This document shows, piece after piece, positions 55,557-64,000 of a stretch of 64,000 nucleotides of DNA (position 1 is its first letter; each line of letters starts with the position of its first letter). Below the pieces are notes generated by a model, which worked only from the letters and a program-made list of their open reading frames with translations, had not been told where the DNA came from and made no database searches. The DNA is from SZUA-36 sp963704855 (GTDB taxonomy: Bacteria > Pseudomonadota > Gammaproteobacteria > Xanthomonadales > SZUA-36): positions 62,001 through 126,000 of the forward strand of contig CAVPHY010000028.1 in the NCBI GenBank assembly GCA_963704855.1, read 5' to 3'. The translations under genes and the position numbers were made by a program.

Positions 55557-56393
55557 CTACGGGTTTTCGCCGACCGTAACCCGTTCGTGACCCTGCAGGT
55601 CCTTGAAGGTTTCAATATTGATAAATCCGTCGTCATCCAGAATCCGCTGGGTGGCGGGGCCTTGTTGCCAGCCGTGTTCAAACATCAGCCAGCCGCCCTC
55701 GACCAGTATGGATCGGGTGTCCTGGCTGATCTTACGTATGGCGCTTAATCCGTCGGGCCCGGGTGTCAACGCAGCGCGTGGTTCGAAGCGCAAATCGCCA
55801 CGCTGCAGATGCGGATCACCGGCATCGATGTAAGGCGGGTTGCTAACGACCAGGTGGAATTTGCCCTTGAGTGGCTCGCTCCATGAACCCCGTTGAAAGT
55901 GGACGTGTTCCAGACCCAGATGGCTGGCATTTTCACGTGCGACCGCCAGGGCAGCTGCACTGATATCGGTTGCATGGATTTCGCACTTTCTTCGTTCAGA
56001 TGCGATTGCCAGCGCTATGGCGCCGCTACCGGTGCCAAGGTCCGCGATACGCCAGTCAGCTTCCAGCGGGATTTTCGCGAGTGCGGTCTCAACCAGCAGT
56101 TCCGTATCGGGTCGCGGGATCAGAACATCGGCGTTGACCTTTAACGGTAATGACCAGAATTCACTGGATTCGGTCAGGTAGGCTACGGGTTGCCCCGAAG
56201 CACGCTGCTTTACCAGTTTTTTGAATGTCTCCGAACGGTTGGCGGGTAATTCAAACTCGGGGTTTGCGTACAGGAAAGAACGTGTAGATTCCAGCACATG
56301 CGCCATCAGGATCTCTGCATCAAAACGTCCAGAAGGGCTGTCGGCCAGTTTTTCACGGGCGTGTGTCAGAAGGTTCCTGATATTCTGTGCCAT
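55557..56393 (-). CDS. prmC: Peptide chain release factor N5-glutamine methyltransferase
   Basis: A 278-residue SAM methyltransferase that modifies the GGQ glutamine of RF1/RF2. The catalytic NPPY (VVSNPPYIDAG) and SAM motif DLGTGSGAIALAIA are present, as is the N-terminal helical domain. prfA is not beside it here. It lies 13 bases after the RND gene. Confidence 0.95.
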   Translation of the reverse strand: MAQNIRNLLTHAREKLADSPSGRFDAEILMAHVLESTRSFLYANPEFELPANRSETFKKLVKQRASGQPVAYLTESSEFWSLPLKVNADVLIPRPDTELLVETALAKIPLEADWRIADLGTGSGAIALAIASERRKCEIHATDISAAALAVARENASHLGLEHVHFQRGSWSEPLKGKFHLVVSNPPYIDAGDPHLQRGDLRFEPRAALTPGPDGLSAIRKISQDTRSILVEGGWLMFEHGWQQGPATQRILDDDGFINIETFKDLQGHERVTVGENP

Positions 56394-56406
56394 TAGATAA
56401 AACGCA

Positions 56407-59400
56407 CTAGATTTCTTCTGACCTTTGCGTCATATCCGGCGCGCCATCCGCGAGCGCTTCATCGGGTTGCAGTCGCTGCGGCAGCGCATGCGCCCAGGCC
56501 GCCTTCCACCACTGTTTGAAATCGTCAAGTATCAGGTACAGGGTGGGTATCAGCAACAGCGTAATAATGGTCGCAAACAGGATGCCGAATGCCAGGGATG
56601 CCGCCATCGGGACGACCAGTTGCGCCTGCAGGCTGGTTTCAAAAATTGCAATCGGTGCCAGGCCAAGGAAGGTGGTCAGCGAGGTCAGCAAAATCGCACG
56701 AAAACGTGACCTTGCAGCGTTTTTAACGCCCTGCTCGAGTGGCACGCCGGCTTCGCGCTCGCGGTTGACGAAATCAACCAGTATCAGGCTGTCATTCACC
56801 ACCACACCGGCCAGCGCGATGATGCCGAAGTAGCTCGTCATGCTCACCGGGATACCCAGGATCAGGTGGCCGATCAGCGCACCAATCGTGCCGAAAGGAA
56901 TGACCGACATGATGATCAAGAGGTTGCACATAGGATTTGAGTGGTATGGCCATCAATGCGTAAATCAGGAATACCGCCAACAGGCCGCCACGCACCAGGT
57001 CCTGCTGGATTTCAACCTGCTGCTGGCTTGCGCCGCTGAGCTTGGAGCGCACACCGGGGAAGTGCGCCAGTACCTGCGGCAGTTCCTTGTTCATGATGTC
57101 GTCCTGGATCTTCTTGGGCTCGTACTTTTCCTTGTCCACCTCGGCCGATACCCGGATTGCCCGTTCGCGGTCAAAGCGGCGGATAAAAGCCGGGCTTTCG
57201 GCCAGTTCAACCTCGGCTACCGAATGAAAGGGTACACGTCCGCCCGCCGGTGTCAGGATTTTCATATTGTCCAGGTAGCCCACCGAGTCGCGCTCCTCCT
57301 TGGGGAAGCGGACCATGACTTTCACCTCATCCTGACCGCGCTGAATACGCTGTACCTCGGCGCCATAAAACCCAGCCCGGACCTGGCTGGCCAGGTCCTG
57401 CAGGGTAATACCCAGCGCCTCGGCTTCGGGTTTGACATTCAACTTGATTTCAGGCCGGCCGCGCTCGAAGGAGTTGCGGATGTCATACAGCCCCTCGTAG
57501 GTGGCCATTCTGCGTGTCAGTTCCTGCGAAGCACGTCCGACCTGGTCGATATTCGCACCGATTAACTGGATGGAGATGGCAGCGCCGCCACCGGGACCGG
57601 TGGCCCCGGAAAATCCAAGCTGCTTGGCACCGGGGATTTCACCGACGTTTTCACGCCAGCGGCGTAATACCTCTGTTCCTGAAATGACGGCTTTTTCATC
57701 CTTGGCAAGTTCGGTGATGATCTGGCCCCTGATCTCGCCCTGCGCAAAAGACAGTACGCTGGTGACCACGGCGCCTGATTCCACACCCTGTTCTTTACTG
57801 ACTTCTGCATCCAGTTTCCACAAACCATCCTGTACCTGCCTGATGGCGTCATGTGTGCGGGCTGCCGGGGTTCCCTCGTTCATCAGGATATCAACCTGCA
57901 GGAAATCGGCCATGATGTCCGGGAAAAACACCGAGCGCAAAATACCACCAACCAGCAGGCCAATGGACAAAATCAACATGGAAACAAACACCGACAGGGT
58001 CAGGTAGCGTCGTTTCAGGCATTTGGCCAGGAACGGTGAATAGTATTTATCTACAAACGTATGCAGACCTTCGCTGAAAAAACGTTGGAAACGAACGAAG
58101 CGGTTACGGGTATCTTCACCGTAATGCTTGACCTTCATGTGGGCGAGATGCGCGGGCAGTATCAGCTTGGATTCCACCAGGGAAAAAACCAGGCAGAGGG
58201 TGACGACCCAGCCAATAGAGGCGAAAAACTTGCCCATGATGCCGCTGATCATCAGTATCGGGATAAATGCGGCCATGGTGGTCAGCACACCAAAGGTTGC
58301 CGGCATCGCCACCTTGTGAACGCCCTCGAGAACGTTATCGATCGAATGGCCCTTTGCACGCATATTGGTGTACGCGCTCTCGCCGATGACGATGGCATCA
58401 TCCACGACGATACCCAGTACCAGGATGAACCCGAACAGGCTGATCAGGTTAACGGTAATCCCGAACAACGGCATCAGGAAGAAGGTACCGAGAAACGCAA
58501 CGGGTAAACCCACCATTACCCAGAACGCCAGTTTCAGCCTGAGGAACAGGGCCAGTGACAGGAATACCAGCAGGGCGCCAATGACCAGGTTCTTGATCAT
58601 CATGTCGAGACGGCCCTTGAGGTAATAGGTCACATCGGCCCAGGCGGCCAGGCGGACACCGGAGGGTATCGAGGTCTGCTTTGCGGCGACGTAATCACGT
58701 ACCGTCTGCGAGATATCCAGTTCGCTCTGGTCACCTACCGAAAGTACCTGGATCGTAAAAGCCTGTTTGCCGTTGAACTCGGAAAAACGCCCGGTTTCTT
58801 CAAAATCGTCCCGGATGTCTGCGACGTCCTTGAGCAGCACCCGTGAGCCGTCTGCATTGGTGCGCACCAGGATGTTCTCGAAGTCGAGCCCGGTATAGGC
58901 CTGGCCCTTGGTGCGCACCTGGATATCACCGGCATCAGAGCGGATGGATCCCGCCGGTAAATCAAGTGAGCCACGGCGCACAGCCTGGGCGACTTCGCCC
59001 AGGCTCATACCGTATTGTTCGAGGGTAAACTCACTGACTTCGATGCTGATCTCATAGGGCCGAGAGCCGAGCAATTCTGCACGCGTGATGCCCGGCAGGG
59101 CGACAATTTCGTTCCTGACCTGCTTGGCGTACTCTTTGAGTGTACGTTCCTCGACGTCACCGTACACCGAGACCAGGTTGACCTGCTGCTGGAAACGGGT
59201 GCGCGAAACAATGGGTTTTTCGGTGTTTTCCGGAAAGGTCGAAATCGCATCAACGCGGTTCTTGATCTCGTTCATCACCTCCGGCACGTCGTAGCCGGCC
59301 CTCACCTCGATCTGTACTTCACCGCTGCCCCTGCGGCCGGTCGACATGATCTCCTGGATGCCCTCGATATCCTGGATGGATTCCTCGATTTTTACCAGGA

Positions 59401-59611
59401 TGCCCTCTTCGACATCCTCGGGGCTGGAGCCCAGAAATGGCATGGTGACGGTGATGAAGTTGGTTTCTATCGGCGGCTGGCTTTCTTTCTTGATCGTGAA
59501 AACCGTGTAAAGACCGCCCAGTAACAGGATGACCATCAGCAGGTTGGCGGCGACGGCATTCCGGGCAAACCAGTCGATTAAGGCGTAATACCAACCCTGG
59601 CCCTGCTTCAC
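56407..59611 (-). CDS. RND-family efflux permease (frameshifted in this sequence)
   Basis: 1067 residues after correction. Twelve membrane helices and two large periplasmic loops of AcrB type. The FTIKKESQPPIETNFITV start and the VVDDAIVIGESAYTNM proton-relay segment (helix 4, double Asp) indicate the HAE1/HAE2-like group. The frame breaks at AA 56918-56919. Removing one gives KSYVQPLIIMSVIPFGTIGAL. Its start overlaps the adaptor stop. Likely exports hydrophobic compounds; no outer-membrane channel gene is beside it. Confidence 0.92.
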
Positions 59612-60816
59612 TGCTCTCTCCCCTCGCTCTGTGCGGTCTGGCTGGAACCATCTTCGCCCCTTATGGCAAGTTTTGTACCCGGCACCGGGGCATCCAGCGT
59701 TGTGATAACCACCCTTGTTCCGCCCGCGATCCCCTCGCTGAGATAAACCTCCTTGGGTTCGGCGCGTAACACGGTGACCGGCAGGATCTCGAGTTCATTA
59801 TCGGAATTTGCAGTCAAAATTGTATTGTCGGCGCGCAACACGTAGCGGGGTAATACCACCACGTCTTCGGCCGGAAGACCCTGGATTTCAGCGTTGACAA
59901 AGGTACCTATTTTTAGCTCAGGCTGATCGCTTTGGCCCAGCACACCGTAGGGGTCCACGACCTGCGCAACGGCGTAAATGACCCGGCTGACCTCATCGAC
60001 AACGCCTTCGGTGCGGATAATTCGGGCCTGCCACTGGCTGGTGCCGGTGCCATTTTCAACGCTCAGCGTTACGGGCGGGAAGGCCTTGTTGCTGGCTTCG
60101 GTCTCGGATGGCAAGTCGAGGTAGTTGAGGTCGAGGCTGGTCAACGGCAGACGGACTTCCGCAGTTTCAACCGCAAAGGTCACACCGAGACGCGTACCGG
60201 GTGTTACATACTGGCCGATATCTACCGCTTTTTGTCTCACCAGGCCGTCATAGGGGACGGTGATACGGGTGCGTTCAAGATCACGCCGCGCCTTTTGCAC
60301 ATCGGCCTCGGCGGCGCTGACATTGGCATGTGCGTCAGCCATCTGCGGTTTACGTAAAACGAGTTCGGAGGGCTCGCCCTGCCTGCCCAGGTTTGTCCAG
60401 TCTTTCAGTGCCTGCTCCGAGCGTGCTGTTTCATCCGCCAGCTTTGCCTTTCTTGAAGCCAGGGCGGCTTCGGCGCGCTTCAGTCCGGCCTCGTAGTCGC
60501 TGGGGTCGATCTGCAGTAATACCTCGCCTTTCTGGAAAAATCCACCGGCAACAAATTTCTGGGAAACGGACACAATCTTTCCGGAAACTTCAGCGACCAG
60601 CGTGGTCTCCGTGCGTGGCCTGACCGTGCCCTGCGAATTGACTTTGAAGTTCAGCGAAACAACCTCGGCCTCAATGGTTTCGACCAGGACCGCCTTTTCG
60701 GTTTCGGGTTTGCGTTCAGCGCTTTGCGATTTTTTCCAGGCGACCATTGCGATGACCACCAGCACTGAGCCGATGATCAATATCAGCGGCAACATGAACT
60801 TGAAAAACTTACTCAT
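59608..60816 (-). CDS. RND efflux periplasmic adaptor
   Basis: 402 residues from ATG 60816, with GGGGA before it. An N-terminal membrane anchor (FFKFMLPLILIIGSVLVVI), a coiled-coil hairpin (about 110-190), the lipoyl half-motifs (GTVRPRTETTLVAEVSGKIV and VPYDGLVRQKAVDIGQYV) and a beta-barrel domain follow. It bridges the RND permease to an outer-membrane channel. An in-frame start 24 bases upstream is less likely. The 227-base divergent gap to map shows TACAAT at 60980-60985, a possible map promoter element. Confidence 0.9.
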   Translation of the reverse strand: MSKFFKFMLPLILIIGSVLVVIAMVAWKKSQSAERKPETEKAVLVETIEAEVVSLNFKVNSQGTVRPRTETTLVAEVSGKIVSVSQKFVAGGFFQKGEVLLQIDPSDYEAGLKRAEAALASRKAKLADETARSEQALKDWTNLGRQGEPSELVLRKPQMADAHANVSAAEADVQKARRDLERTRITVPYDGLVRQKAVDIGQYVTPGTRLGVTFAVETAEVRLPLTSLDLNYLDLPSETEASNKAFPPVTLSVENGTGTSQWQARIIRTEGVVDEVSRVIYAVAQVVDPYGVLGQSDQPELKIGTFVNAEIQGLPAEDVVVLPRYVLRADNTILTANSDNELEILPVTVLRAEPKEVYLSEGIAGGTRVVITTLDAPVPGTKLAIRGEDGSSQTAQSEGREQ

Positions 60817-61043
60817 TCCCCGGAAACTCCCATGAACCACGACTATTTTAACGTATATTAAACTGAAGCCGGATTATCCCCCGCGGGCAGTCATTAGTCA
60901 TGGGGAATAACAGGGGCTTCCATAAAACTGCAATTTCGATTACTTTCGGCCCGGTTAATACAAACCAACTGCCAACAGGTACAATTATCAGCCGGTCACC
61001 GGGATAAGCCTGTGATCACCAGCTGAATATCATGGAATAGTCA

Positions 61044-61811
61044 ATGGGAATTGTTTTAAAAACACCGGAAGAAATCGATGCCATGAGGATTGCAGGGCGT
61101 CTGGCGGGAGACGTTCTAAGGATGATCCGCGAGCATGTGCAGGTGGGTATTACCACCGGTGAGCTGGATGAGATCTGTCATGCCTATATTACCGAAGTAC
61201 AGCAGGCGATCCCCGCCCCGCTGAACTACCGGGGGTTTCCCAAATCGATCTGTACTTCCGTCAACCAGGTGGTCTGCCACGGTATTCCGGGTAATAAGAA
61301 ACTCAAGAATGGCGATATCCTCAATATCGATATCACGGTCATCAAGGACGGCTGGCACGGGGATACCAGCAAGATGTTCCTGGTCGGCGAACCGACGGTG
61401 CGCGCACGGCGCTTATGCGAAATTGCACACCAGGCCATGGTCACCGGTGTCGAAATGGTCAAACCGGGTTTGCGCCTGGGCGATATCGGCCATGCCATCC
61501 AGAATTATGCAGAAGGGCAGGGTTGCTCGGTTGTGCGCGATTATTGCGGCCATGGTATCGGCCGGGTGTTCCACGAGGACCCGCAGGTATTGCATTACGG
61601 CCGCCCGGGTGTGGGTGAGTTACTGGTTCCGGGTATGGTTTTTACCATCGAGCCGATGATCAATATGGGAAAAAAAGACACCCGTCTTTTGGCCGATGGC
61701 TGGACCGTGCACACCCGGGACCGCAGCCTGTCAGCACAGTGGGAGCATACACTGGCAGTCACCGAAGACGGTTATGATGTGCTGACTCGTCTGCCGGGTG
61801 ATGAACTTTGA
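61044..61811 (+). CDS. map: Methionine aminopeptidase, type I
   Basis: 255 residues. Metal ligands are in ILNIDITVIKDGWHGDTSKMF (two Asp), CGHGIGRVFHEDP (His), and the Glu residues of FTIEPMIN and WEHTLAVT. It removes the first methionine from new proteins. In E. coli it is divergent from rpsB. Here it points the same way but lies 42.6 kb from it. glnD follows 44 bases downstream. Confidence 0.96.
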   Translation: MGIVLKTPEEIDAMRIAGRLAGDVLRMIREHVQVGITTGELDEICHAYITEVQQAIPAPLNYRGFPKSICTSVNQVVCHGIPGNKKLKNGDILNIDITVIKDGWHGDTSKMFLVGEPTVRARRLCEIAHQAMVTGVEMVKPGLRLGDIGHAIQNYAEGQGCSVVRDYCGHGIGRVFHEDPQVLHYGRPGVGELLVPGMVFTIEPMINMGKKDTRLLADGWTVHTRDRSLSAQWEHTLAVTEDGYDVLTRLPGDEL

Positions 61812-61855
61812 ACGGTCGTTTGGCGACCCGGGCCCGTGACTGACCAGGCGGACGA

Positions 61856-64000
61856 ATGAAAGTACGATTACGCGGTCCTTTATCCAGACCTGCAGGCGCC
61901 GAAGGCTGCCTTGATACGGCTTCACTGGGCGGTGATAAGGGCGAGCAAACCCCTAAGCAACTCATCAAGACACTCAAACGCGCGTTGGGTGATGCGGATC
62001 AATGCCTTGAGAAAAAATTCCACGCGCTGGAGGATGTAAACCAGCTGGTCAGGGCCCGCGCCTGGGTTGTCGACCAGTTGATCATTTATGCGTGGCGCCG
62101 GCTGATTCCGGGCGGTGAAAATGTTTCGCTGGTCGCCGTGGGTGGTTTCGGCCGTGGTGAACTCCATCCGCATTCCGATGTTGATTTGTTGATCCTGTTG
62201 GCGGAGTCACCACCCACCGATGAACTCCGCACGGCCATCGAGGCCTTCGTTACCTTGCTTTGGGACGCCGGCTTTTATCTTGGCCATAGCGTTCGTACCG
62301 TTGAAGCCTGCGTTTCCGAGGCAAAAAAAGACGTATCTACGGCCACCAGCCTGATGGAAAGCCGGTTGCTCAACGGTAGCAAAGAGATGATGCTGGCGAT
62401 GCTGGATGCGACCGCTGCCAACCAGGTCTGGTCAGCGGCAGAGTTTTTTGATGCCAAGTTCGAGGAACAGGCCCGGCGCCACCAGCAATACTTTGAGACC
62501 GCTTATAACCTGGAACCCAATATCAAGGAAGGCCCCGGTGGACTTCGAGATATCCAGATGATCGGCTGGGTTGCCAAGCGGCACTTTAATACCCAGTCCC
62601 TGCATACCCTGGTGGAGCGCGGTTTTTTGACCGAGACCGAACTCCAGGACCTGAAAGACGGCCGGACGTTTCTCTGGGAGATTCGCTTTGCCCTGCACCT
62701 GCTTGCCGGGCGTGGGGAAGATCGCCTGCTGTTCGAGTTTCAAAGGAAAATATCCGAGCACTTTTACAAGCCCGATCCGTCGCAGCCCCCCAATGCGGGT
62801 GTTGAGCAGTTCATGCAGCGCTACTACCGCACGGTTATGCAAAACGAGCGGCTCAATGAAATGCTGTTGCAATTATTCAACGAAGAACTGCTGCCGCAGA
62901 AAAACCTGCCGTCGGAGGACCTTGGCAAGGACTTCAGGATGACCCACGGTTTTCTCGAAGTCTGTGATGATCAGCTGTTTGAGCAACGGCCGGTTGCGCT
63001 GATGGAACTGTTCGTGCTGTTGGCGCAACATAAACGGCTGCGCGGTGTGCGCGCCTCCACGATCCGCCTGATTCGTGACAACCTGCACCGGGTGGATGAA
63101 GCATTCCGCACCGATCAGCAGGCCAGGCAATATTTCTTCGATCTGTTTTGCCAGCCCGGTGGCGTGTACACGCAATTGCAACGGATGAACCGGTATGGCG
63201 TGCTGGCGGCCTTTATACCTGCATTTGCAAATATCGTCGGCCGTATGCAGTTTGACCTGTTTCATGTTTATACCGTGGATCAGCACATCCTGTTCGTGGT
63301 CCGAAACCTGCGGCGCTTCGCCTACGGGAAATACAGCGCCGAGTTTCCCCACACGGCGGAGATATTCCGGCAGATAGATCACCCTGAGATCCTGTACCTG
63401 GCAGCCCTGTTCCACGATATCGCCAAGGGCAGGGAAGGCGACCACTCCACGCTCGGCGCCCAGGACGCGCTGGCCTTCTGCCGGAATTTGCCCATGAGTG
63501 ATGAGCACGCGGCGCGCGTGGCGTGGCTGGTCGAGCAACACCTGGTGATGTCGCAGACCGCACAACGGCGGGATATTTCTGATCCGGAAACCCTCAGGAC
63601 ATTCTGTGAACTGGTCGGCACCCAGGCCCGGCTCGATTACCTGTACCTCGTTACGGTGGCTGATATTGCCGCTACCAGTCCCAAGCTATGGAACAGCTGG
63701 AAGGGCAGCCTGTTGTGGGAGCTGTATAACATGACATCGCGGGCCCTTTCGGAAGGCAGCTCAGACATATTTGATCGCGACCATCAAATTAAGCAATCCA
63801 AAGCCGAGGTGCGTGAGCGCCTGCTGGCCAAAGGGCTGGACCCTGATTCGGTTAACTCCCTGTGGGAAAGCCTGCCCGAGGATGTTTTTCTGGCCTATTC
63901 CAGGGGGCAGCTGGAATGGACCGCGGCGACCGTGCTTGACCCGCCGACCGGGTGTCCCGTACTCGTAGCAATACGCGAGGAAAGGGAGCGGGGTGTCAGC
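61856..64000 (+). CDS. glnD: Bifunctional uridylyltransferase/uridylyl-removing enzyme (5' part)
   Basis: 715 codons read without interruption from ATG 61856 to the window edge; the full protein is about 880-900 residues. The nucleotidyltransferase motif VAVGGFGRGELHPHSDVDLL is near residue 90. The GlnD central domain (EGPGGLRDIQMIGWVAKRHF) and the HD phosphohydrolase motif (LFHDIAKGREGDHS) follow. The ACT domains lie partly beyond the edge. It modifies PII proteins in response to glutamine. The map-glnD order matches E. coli. Confidence 0.95.
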   Translation, partial: MKVRLRGPLSRPAGAEGCLDTASLGGDKGEQTPKQLIKTLKRALGDADQCLEKKFHALEDVNQLVRARAWVVDQLIIYAWRRLIPGGENVSLVAVGGFGRGELHPHSDVDLLILLAESPPTDELRTAIEAFVTLLWDAGFYLGHSVRTVEACVSEAKKDVSTATSLMESRLLNGSKEMMLAMLDATAANQVWSAAEFFDAKFEEQARRHQQYFETAYNLEPNIKEGPGGLRDIQMIGWVAKRHFNTQSLHTLVERGFLTETELQDLKDGRTFLWEIRFALHLLAGRGEDRLLFEFQRKISEHFYKPDPSQPPNAGVEQFMQRYYRTVMQNERLNEMLLQLFNEELLPQKNLPSEDLGKDFRMTHGFLEVCDDQLFEQRPVALMELFVLLAQHKRLRGVRASTIRLIRDNLHRVDEAFRTDQQARQYFFDLFCQPGGVYTQLQRMNRYGVLAAFIPAFANIVGRMQFDLFHVYTVDQHILFVVRNLRRFAYGKYSAEFPHTAEIFRQIDHPEILYLAALFHDIAKGREGDHSTLGAQDALAFCRNLPMSDEHAARVAWLVEQHLVMSQTAQRRDISDPETLRTFCELVGTQARLDYLYLVTVADIAATSPKLWNSWKGSLLWELYNMTSRALSEGSSDIFDRDHQIKQSKAEVRERLLAKGLDPDSVNSLWESLPEDVFLAYSRGQLEWTAATVLDPPTGCPVLVAIREERERGVS

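Overview
The window is a stretch of chromosome from a gammaproteobacterium of medium-high GC. The evidence is the gene order rpsB-tsf-pyrH-frr-uppS-cdsA-dxr-rseP-bamA-skp-lpxD-fabZ-lpxA-lpxB-rnhB, which is the same as in Escherichia coli, together with map-glnD, a YbhG/YbhF-type exporter under a CecR-like regulator, and a PhoP/PhoQ-like pair. The species cannot be named from the sequence alone. No rRNA, tRNA, CRISPR array, integrase or full insertion sequence was found.

Layout. 0-2.7 kb: the end of an unidentified gene, a DUF2069 membrane protein, an ArsC-fold reductase, YihY and a TlpA-type thioredoxin. 2.7-3.3 kb: two hairpin-type mobile repeats. 3.1-18.4 kb (minus strand): the translation and cell-envelope superoperon from rpsB to rnhB, with a third repeat between frr and pyrH. 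18.6-25.8 kb: a PLDc_N/TPR protein, fumarylacetoacetate hydrolase plus maleylacetoacetate isomerase, two DUF4398-type lipoproteins (one with an OmpA domain), a YdcH-like protein, and the reverse transsulfuration pair CBS/CGL. 25.9-26.4 kb: two more mobile repeats. 26.5-31.8 kb (minus): acetoacetyl-CoA synthetase, ETF alpha and beta, and ETF-ubiquinone oxidoreductase. 32-37 kb: a dicarboxylate/amino-acid symporter and a TetR-HlyD-ATPase-permease exporter operon. 37-43.6 kb (plus): dusA, an arginine-deiminase-fold hydrolase, a PepSY-like peptide with a two-component system, mazG and rmuC. 43.6-45 kb: decayed outer-membrane protein genes. 45-52.2 kb: a catabolic cluster, the most interesting part of the window. 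52.3-60.8 kb: cardiolipin synthase, DUF3313, a glutamine amidotransferase, prmC and an RND efflux pair. 61-64 kb: map and the first 715 codons of glnD.

The catabolic cluster combines a KamA-family radical SAM aminomutase, a class III aminotransferase closely resembling beta-phenylalanine aminotransferase, a DUF849 beta-keto-acid cleavage enzyme, a PcaI/PcaJ-type CoA transferase, a PcaF-type thiolase and an RpiR regulator. Together they could move an alpha-amino group to the beta position, transaminate to a beta-keto acid, and convert that to acyl-CoAs. The aminomutase appears to lack the residues that hold the lysine side-chain amine and has basic residues nearby. With pcaIJF alongside, 2-aminoadipate (via 3-oxoadipate) or glutamate is a reasonable candidate substrate. 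This is an inference, not a demonstrated pathway.

Sequence quality. At least 14 single-base frameshifts interrupt ten otherwise well-conserved loci. Each is resolved by removing one base, and in nearly every case that base lies in a short homopolymer. This looks like base-calling error rather than gene decay, so those genes are annotated here as single loci.
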